This document shows positions 57,452 to 64,000 of a DNA stretch of 64,000 nt, piece after piece. Source of the DNA: Usnea hakonensis. Lineage: Eukaryota > Ascomycota > Lecanoromycetes > Lecanorales > Parmeliaceae. Each line of letters opens with the position of its first letter. Position 1 is the stretch's first letter. Made by a program: the position numbers and the translations under genes. Location of the stretch: positions 186,001-250,000 of the forward strand of contig BLJB01000073.1 in NCBI GenBank assembly GCA_013423325.1. The letters are read 5' to 3'. The notes under the pieces are model-generated. The model had not been told where the DNA came from. It was given only the letters and a program-made list of their open reading frames with translations, and made no database searches.

Positions 57452-58792
57452 TTAATCTCTTGTCCCTGGGGTACCCTCTTTAGCACTGGTTTCGTATTGA
57501 GTGTACAGATCGGATCGCTTGGCTGCTTTGTCTTTTCTTTTCAAACGTACACGCATAGCTTCCTTGGCTTCTTCGATGAAAGTAATTGGCAGTCTCCGGC
57601 GATCCTTATCAGCGCCAATTATACTTCCACTAGTCTCCAAGTACCTCTTTGCAAAAGCTTCCCAAAGCCTCTCATCCGGGCTGCCTATGATAGTAGACGG
57701 GCGAGGGTAGTATGGATCGTTATCGAAGAATCGCTTCACGGCTTGGGACACCCCCTCCTCATCCATCGAAATTGGCTGGCACTGATTGAAGTCGAGCAGC
57801 CACATATGAGTGGCCGCAGCCTGCGGCTGTACTGCATCTACACCCGTAGTGGAGTCTCTCTCCAGTCGTTTCAATTCTTCTAAAGCGGGAATTGGATCCC
57901 GCGCAAGACAGGGAGGTCCACCAAGGACGAACTCTACATCCGCTGCGTCAATTTGTGCCTCCCAGTGCATGATGGCCAGGACATCCGCCATCTGAAGAGC
58001 ATAGTAGGAGCAGTCAAGCTCTAAGTCTTCCATTTGATCAAGGCATAATTTAAAATTCCGTAGACTGAAGTATTCCACCTTCTCCTTGACACGGATAGTA
58101 GAGTGCCGCCGTCTACCCAAGTACGGCCTTATGAGACAGTCCTTATTGCTATCCTGAAGCATTGCGTTGACACCCAGACCTTCTGGGCAATACTCATTGA
58201 TGAGTGCATGCCTGGCAACCATATGGATGGGAGGAATGCGCTCCGAGCGTAGCAAGTTCTCTGGATAGCGTAATTCCTTTGGGAATAGGCGCTCATTGAC
58301 CGCCCACCATCTATTGTCTCCTTTACTGATGTAGCCAGCACAACGCGGCACGTGTACAGCCAGTGGCCGTACACCGTGCTTAACATAGCGCGCAAAAGAT
58401 TCTTCAACCGTCCTGTGCATGATCAACTCGTTCCACAGTCGGCAATTGTCCGCAAGAGCTCCGTTGTTGACTGCTCTTTTCAACACCTGACTAGTCCCAT
58501 GCTGTTCATAGACAATGCCACAGGAACCCCATCCGATTGCACGAAGTCCGAGCTCGGAGTGGCGCTCTGTCACAGTCATCGACCAGGGAGGTTTCTTGGC
58601 TGCCTCATCACGCCGGGCAATTGACTGTAATCTTTCATAGTGATGCACCAGCGAGAGGGGGATGCCTGACGTGATGCATTCAAGACAGAGGATCTTGCGG
58701 AGGATTTCCTTGGGCGTATCGAAGATGCGAATCATATAAGAGCCGGGAAGTTCTTGCGATAATCTATCCTGATCTCCCCAGGTCGAATCCAT
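57452..58792 (-). CDS. DUF3669 protein with kinase-like features
   Basis: Single exon, 446 residues, start MDSTWGDQDRLSQELPGSYM. It matches the fungal family whose C-terminal part is DUF3669. A glycine-loop-like segment GWGSCGIVYEQHG is followed by VLKRA with a lysine, then WNELIMHRTVEESF, a helix DCSYYALQMADVLAIMHWEA, and MWLLDFNQCQPISMDEEGV, where DFN stands in the place of the kinase DFG. The order resembles a small-molecule or pseudokinase fold. Whether it binds ATP is unknown. These genes are often expanded in ascomycete genomes and sometimes sit in variable regions. Confidence 0.8.
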   Translation of the reverse strand: MDSTWGDQDRLSQELPGSYMIRIFDTPKEILRKILCLECITSGIPLSLVHHYERLQSIARRDEAAKKPPWSMTVTERHSELGLRAIGWGSCGIVYEQHGTSQVLKRAVNNGALADNCRLWNELIMHRTVEESFARYVKHGVRPLAVHVPRCAGYISKGDNRWWAVNERLFPKELRYPENLLRSERIPPIHMVARHALINEYCPEGLGVNAMLQDSNKDCLIRPYLGRRRHSTIRVKEKVEYFSLRNFKLCLDQMEDLELDCSYYALQMADVLAIMHWEAQIDAADVEFVLGGPPCLARDPIPALEELKRLERDSTTGVDAVQPQAAATHMWLLDFNQCQPISMDEEGVSQAVKRFFDNDPYYPRPSTIIGSPDERLWEAFAKRYLETSGSIIGADKDRRRLPITFIEEAKEAMRVRLKRKDKAAKRSDLYTQYETSAKEGTPGTRD

Positions 58793-59082
58793 TTGTTACC
58801 TCAAATGCGAATCTTGCTGTATGCTGCCTTGAATATAGAACAACAATTTTCGAATTATAAATTCTAGGATAGGCAATTCTGTCACCGCGATAAATTTCCC
58901 TGTCGTTTGTTAGAGCACAGGACAATAAGTCGAGAAGATTACGATGTTGGGGATTTTGTACCATAGTATATTTGTGACTCATGCTGAATACCGCAGCATT
59001 CTTTCTCCATTTGCGCAAGTTGTCAGGAAAGAGCCACCAACTCATAACCAATCGGAATATTCGACCTTATGAACAAAGTCAT

Positions 59083-60623
59083 TCACAACTTTATAGACAG
59101 GTCCCAAAAATCGAGCACTACAGCAACAGCCGTGAGCAAAGTTGCGTACCCTACGAGAACAACCATGGCCATTGTCTGGCTCATGCGTAGAGTATCGAGT
59201 GTGAGATTGACGAACCCCGTCAGAAGATTTGCTAATAGGAATATTGCAAGTCCGTTGCGATTGAAAGCTTTCAATACTCGGCTAGTGGATATCTCGCATT
59301 CCTTCTCTTCCGATAATCGATCCGCTGCCATGTAAACACCAGGAAAGAACACCGTCTCGACAAGGCAAAATATCGCGATTTGGGCGCAATTAAAAGCTGA
59401 CACCCATAAGACATACGGTTGATTAGCGAGACGGCGTGAAACCTGGAGAGCAAAGCCCTTGTTGTAAGAAGTCACCGAATAAAACAAAACGGTCCATAGC
59501 GCTGACCAAGACATTAAACGTATGAGCAATCGCTTTCTCTGCTGCAAACCCGATTCTAAGGTCGACTTCTGACTCGGATTTCGCGGCAGCACATCCAATC
59601 CGAGTGCTTGGCCTGCAAGGAAGATCGCCAGATAGCCCCAGAATGAGAATAACCCTTCGCGGTTTTGACTTAAAAGGTCCGTCCTAGGAGCTGTGAGCAT
59701 GTATGCTTTGAGTCTGGTGAATTCAAGAAGGGTTTGGTAGAGGCTGCTTATTAGGATTGACACCAATCCCGTATAAGGTACTACAGCAGACACAGATTGT
59801 AAGAGAGCTACAAATGGTGGCAGGAAGGCTAAAGTGAAGAAGAAGTTCCAATGTACACCGTACTCTGTCACATGTTCGGCATAGTCCAAACCCTTGACAC
59901 TGTACAGTCGAATGAATCCAAGGACGAGCAGGGGCAGCGACGCCCGAAAAGCAGCTTTGAACTGGGAGCCGAGAGGATGTATCTTGCCCGTAAGACGAGC
60001 ATGCAAGATTGGCCGAGCAGAGACCAGCCCCGCAGAGAAAACGAAAGACCCTACGCCAACATCCATCAGAGACGTTCCCCAGGTCTCTACTTTTGCAAAC
60101 CGTCTGGGAAAGACTTTGAAGTCCACCGCGAGTATTGCCAAGCACGTCACCACCATCATACTTCCTCTGTAGATTGTGATGAACGGCCGTATCGACAGCG
60201 GCTTGAGTTCCTCCTTCTCGCGTGTAGATTCTGCCGGTTTGGTCGCGAGAGGTTTCAAGTGTCTCTTACGGTGACCAGTTGCGGAGGGTAAGACGCAGAG
60301 GAGGACTGCAGGAAAGACCAGAAGGGCGTTGAGTAGGATCGTATTCGAAGAGTAAACTGTGATGGCGAGCAAAATACCTCCAACGTTGAGCAGCAGATCT
60401 GCGAGAAAAGCTGGCGGACCGTACTTCAAGAAGTAGCCTTGACGTGACTGAAGGGCTGCCCACAGCAGGTATGAGGCCTACAAATTTTATTTCAGTAATA
60501 GGAACAGCTGTTCAAGGCCAGACTCACCGGAGCGACAGCTGTAACCCAATTGATCTCAGAGACGGTACCTCCAGAGAGGTTGGAAACGAAGTTCTCCTTC
60601 AGTGTCTTGTAGCTCTGTGCCAT
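59083..60623 (-). CDS. GWT1: GPI-anchor inositol acyltransferase Gwt1
   Basis: ER multispanning enzyme that acylates inositol of GlcN-PI, an early step in GPI-anchor synthesis (PIG-W family); it is the target of manogepix-type antifungals. Two exons (60623-60528, 60477-59083) give 496 residues. The start MAQSYKTLKENFVSNLSGGT with the SNLSGGS/T-like motif is a hallmark. Further family stretches are RPFITIYRGSMMVVTCLAIL, FPRRFAKVETWGTSLMDVGV, GVHWNFFFTLAFLP, NREGLFSFWGYLAIFL and, near the end, FLLANLLTGFVNL. About 12-13 hydrophobic helices are visible. The intron of 50 nt follows WVTAVAP with phase 0. Divergent from the GFA gene, with 268 bp between the start codons. Confidence 0.95.
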
Positions 60624-60891
60624 TGTACATTATTCAATTATGAGATAGAGGTAAGGACTATGTAGCTCAACTCTGCAGACTTGGTATACAACAGCTTGTA
60701 TGAAGCCTCGATTGATTGATTGATTGATGGTCAAATCCATTTACAGAGAAGATGAAGCTATTCGGAAGAAAGCGGGCCGGTTCAGACGTCATTTTGAGAA
60801 CAACTCATGGTCCATAGCTTTTACTTCTCTTCTACATCCACGCTCATGCTTTCCTCGATACCGCCATTACTGATCTTGATCTATTACAGTC

Positions 60892-61622
60892 ATGGATGAG
60901 AGAACCCCTCTTAGTGGCGCTTGTTCGTGCGGCCGAAATCACTACTTAATCCAGGTCCCATCGAATTCGCTAGAAACTTTACAAGTGCTCTACGATGACA
61001 GAGCAGAGCATAGTACGCTATCTTTCAACAGTCTTCGATCATCGTGCTCACTTGCAAAGCTCTTTCCCTCCGTGTGCCACTAGCTCAAATCCGCAGTACC
61101 ACCTATGCCTTTTTCCCTGATGAAGCTCCCAGTACCATCAAACGTGTCTTTACACCTCGTCGCGCCCCGCATACAAAGCGTCATTTCTGTGGACTCTGCG
61201 GTACGTCAATCAGCCATTGGAGTGAAGAGACTCCGGAGGAAGCAGAGTGGATATACATGAACATTGGAAGTCTTCAGAGGGATAGCGTGGACCGTTTGGA
61301 GGACGCGGGACTTCTCCAAGGATCAGGGAGTGAAAACAGCAAAAGAATGCAGACGGGTAGTCCCGAAACAAAACAGATGGTCAACCCAGGTGAAGGTCGT
61401 GAAGTGCGGGGCACTCCTTGGTTTGAGGAGTTGATCCAGGGAAGCGAGCTGGGCAGAATCCAGAGAAGAGGAGGGCAAATTAGCTCAGACGGGTACACCA
61501 CAGTGGAATGGGAGATTAGCGAGTATGAGAGTAAAGAAGGCGATGTTCCAGTTGCAAGCGCAGGAAAAAGAAAGCTTGTGTCTCTGGATTCTGGGGAGAA
61601 TGTGGAGATGAGGAGTGGATAA
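60892..61622 (+). CDS. GFA/DUF636-fold protein (Mss4-like)
   Basis: Two exons (60892-61012, 61060-61622) give 227 residues. The zinc-binding fold of glutathione-dependent formaldehyde-activating enzyme is indicated by GACSCGRNHYLIQVP at the start, then VPLAQIRSTTYAFFPDEAP, RVFTPRRAPHTKRHFCGLCG (the second CxxC), and TSISHWSEETPEEAEWIYMN. The 47-nt intron (donor GTACGC) removes a stop and joins YDDRAEH to TLSLRVPLAQIRS, which fits the family. The last 100 residues are charged and extend beyond the fold. Enzyme activity is not proven for most fungal members of the family; the name is structural. Confidence 0.8.
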
Positions 61623-61638
61623 ATAGCTGTGAGAGTTA

Positions 61639-62020
61639 CGGTAGGCAATTCCAAGGGCCCTGACATCAAGAAAGAAGCTTTCATTCGTTACCTGGAGCAC
61701 TCGGGTGTACGTGGTGTACCATTGCGAGCAGATTAGCCAGGCAAGCTCAAAGAAAGCGGCAGTCTGAGTTACCAATGCCCTCATTTTTACGCCAATCCTG
61801 GATGTCAGAAGGGAGTCATAGATTTGCAAATGATTGAACTTGCTCCAGGAAGTGTGTTGCGCAGCTGTATATTCTTCCTTGATCTTGTTGACCAAAAATT
61901 TGAGGATCTGTCCCATTTACAATACCTGCCCTCTGACTTGACACCTGCGACCTCGACGTTATGGGAGAAATAATGTATCTTTATCTGGTAAGGCTGATTG
62001 TATGTGTTGATGGTCATCAT
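61639..62020 (-). CDS. Possible small two-exon protein, weak
   Basis: A frame starting MMTINTYNQPYQIKIHYFSH at 62020 can splice (donor AG|GTATTG near 61924, acceptor ACATCCAG near 61804) to a segment VTQTAAFFELAWLICSQWYT that looks like one membrane helix. The downstream end is unclear and would overlap the 3' end of the GFA gene. No family recognised. It may be noise. Confidence 0.2.
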
Positions 62021-62136
62021 TGAGTGGTGTTTATCTGACGCGTCTCTGCGGTGACTCTGATTGTATATTTTCGTTCACCCTTGACGTCAACACCTCGTGG
62101 ATAATTCTCCTCTAAAGTTCTTTGTCTCTATGCGAC

Positions 62137-64000
62137 ATGGGGACCTTAACCGATATCACAGCACGAGCTGGAAATACCATGAAGCGTCGATCGACATCTT
62201 CTATGGGATATCAGTCTCTTGAATCCCCGACATCAGCGAAGAAAGCGGCCCCAATAGAGAATTCGGCCAAATCGAAATCACCGCACTTCATGACACCAAC
62301 CTTTTCGTCTTCATCACAGTCTGTTGCAGCGACCACTACTACACCCGTACCATTGACAAAGTCTAGTAAGGCGGAGGGTGGCAATGCGTGGATGAAGTCA
62401 GCAGCAAAACGCGTCGGTCTTCATCGCACCAGTAATGGCACACCTCGCTCTAAGAAAGAAGGGCCTTCTAAAACGCCCAAAACTATCAGCTTCCCAGACA
62501 AGGTATGCCATTCTTCATATCATTACCAGTCACACTACTGACCTAATTAGCTTGCTACCCTGTCTAGCAGTGGAGTCTTAGACACTCCCCCTTCAATGAA
62601 ATCGCAGGCAAAACAAGTTTCACCTGCGGATAAGCCTCTTCCAAATCCTCCGAGTGGTCAAGCCTGCAATCCTGACGATCTAATGGAATCCAAAACTCTC
62701 ATTGACGCTAGCGATAAGCCCCTTCGCCGTCGCTCACCCCCTGGCATGGCGGTAGATGAAGAAGATTGGCCAGTTCTTTATCCAAAGCAGCTTACGAACC
62801 CCGGAACTCTTCAGCAGATGATGCGTGAGACTGGTTCGCAGTTGACGAAGCAGGCGGCGTTAGGACAGGAGGAGAGATATCCTGTCCTTGGCAATACCCT
62901 TCGTCAAGTTTCAGATGAGGAGCAGCTTCCCATATCCAGATACTCAGCGATGAACAAAATCCCTCGCAAGGAAGTCTCTTCGTCTGATCTCGGCAGATCT
63001 TCAAGCAGCAACAAAGACACAAGCACAGGAAATGCTCATATCGACGACCCTTTCAGGGATGGGGTCTACGATTCAGGACCAGTTGTGCCTGCGAAATCCC
63101 CACGCACAGGATCAGAATCTCCATCCAATCTATCAGCTAGCGCCGCAGCTGTAGAGAAGTTAGCGCAAGAATCAAGGTCAACAATCGAGCCTCGTCAAAC
63201 TCGTACCTCTTCCCTCCGTGCTCGCTTGTCTGCTGGTCAGCTAGTCAAAGACGGCCAAAACAAAGTCGTCGGCTTTACAGATTTTACCGCGACTCCTAAC
63301 CCGGGCGTGAGCGCCACCCGACGAAATAGTCTACGCGCTCGCAAAGAGGCCCAAGCTCATCGTTCTCTGACACCACCAAACCCTCTTGGCACAAATCTAT
63401 CTAGCGACTCAGGTGGCGGCAATCGAGCCCAAACCAGTCGTTCTATTACGCCACCCGCAAGACCTGTCCCGCACTCGCTTCGTACCATTCCTTCTAAGGA
63501 ATCAATTGGCGGCAATCGAGCCCCAGCGCAATTCGTAGCTGGTAGCCGACGTCCGAGTCATCCTCGTCGCCCAAGCAGTCGCGGTAGCCTTCGAAGCGAT
63601 GCACGAGGACCGACTCCGCCTCTGCCGGCTGCATCTTCAAGCCAGCATGCACCAAGCCGACCTGCACCTGCAATACCTGCTTCCAAGAACGAGGACATCA
63701 GGCATGGGAAGCCTTCTGAGAAGGCTCATCATAACGCACCGGCAAGCCCACGTAAGAGCTTTATCCCTGTGCCCCGCCAGTCAATGTCGGACATGCCAGA
63801 ACAGCCCATTGAGAACGATAAAGCTGAGGTCTCGGGTCCGAAAAAAACCGCGGTCAATGAAATGAAGAGGGAACCCCGCGATGAATTTGCAATCTTCGAG
63901 GGACAATCATCCTTGGACATGGTCAGGAACCTTGACCAGAGATTGTCAGAGATATCCTTAGACACGGCAAAAGACTTCAACCAAACTTATTCAGCAGGTC
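62137..64000 (+). CDS. Ser/Pro-rich fungal protein, unknown function (5' part)
   Basis: Two exons are visible (62137-62502, and 62551 to the window end), at least 605 residues, still open at the right edge. It starts MGTLTDITARAGNTMKRRST. Most of the protein is low-complexity Ser, Pro, Arg and Thr with several basic SP/TP sites (RRRSPPGM, PPARPVP, SRRPSHPRRPSSRGSL), typical of a cytoskeletal or polarity scaffold under kinase control. One denser segment, VDEEDWPVLYPKQLTNPGTL to RYSAMNKIPRKE, may bind a partner. The final visible part (SLDMVRNLDQRLSEISLDTA) looks like the start of a coiled coil. I do not recognise the gene. Confidence 0.75.

Overview
The window is nuclear DNA of a filamentous ascomycete (Pezizomycotina). 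The genes are split by short introns, mostly 43 to 60 nt and most with GT-AG ends. Gene density is about one per 2.3 kb on both strands, and the products are typical ascomycete housekeeping proteins (Mdm12, Gwt1, Csn12, L-arabinitol 4-dehydrogenase, Stb6-like, DUF3669). A class such as Leotiomycetes is only a guess. I see no tRNA, rRNA, CRISPR array or bacterial feature.

Left part (1-22.6 kb): a 5' piece of the PP1 regulator Sds22, ribosomal protein eL20, Csn12, a BTB/POZ protein, an SRA/YDG-domain protein, mitochondrial lysyl-tRNA synthetase divergent from Tim10, a Stb6-like protein divergent from the GID ubiquitin-ligase RING subunit Rmd5/Gid2, then L-arabinitol 4-dehydrogenase (LAD). LAD has an in-frame upstream exon encoding a mitochondrial-type presequence. 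An imperfect tandem repeat and a 45-base G run follow LAD.

Middle part (25-41 kb): a conserved protein of unknown function, a BAP31-family ER protein with a GC-AG intron, tRNA dihydrouridine synthase Dus3, a 620-bp AT-rich, hAT-like non-autonomous transposon with an intact 8-bp target duplication and a strong RIP-like dinucleotide bias, an Sfp1-like C2H2 factor, and the ribosome-biogenesis protein Noc2. Between the last two lie homopolymers and two NN marks that look like assembly joints.

Right part (42-64 kb): a GT34 glycosyltransferase, NADH-cytochrome b5 reductase Mcr1, a DHA1-type MFS transporter, an unknown protein, a family-16 methyltransferase, the ERMES subunit Mdm12, a small Cys-rich protein inside a gene-poor stretch, a DUF3669 protein, the GPI-anchor acyltransferase Gwt1, a GFA-fold enzyme, and the 5' part of a Ser/Pro-rich protein running off the end.

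The genes form no obvious metabolic cluster. The recurring themes are mitochondria (Msk1, Tim10, Mcr1, Mdm12, possibly LAD), translation and ribosome assembly (eL20, Noc2, Dus3, Sfp1-like) and ER or cell surface (BAP31, Gwt1, GT34). Exon joins were worked out by hand from reading frame, splice signals and family similarity; no database search was run.
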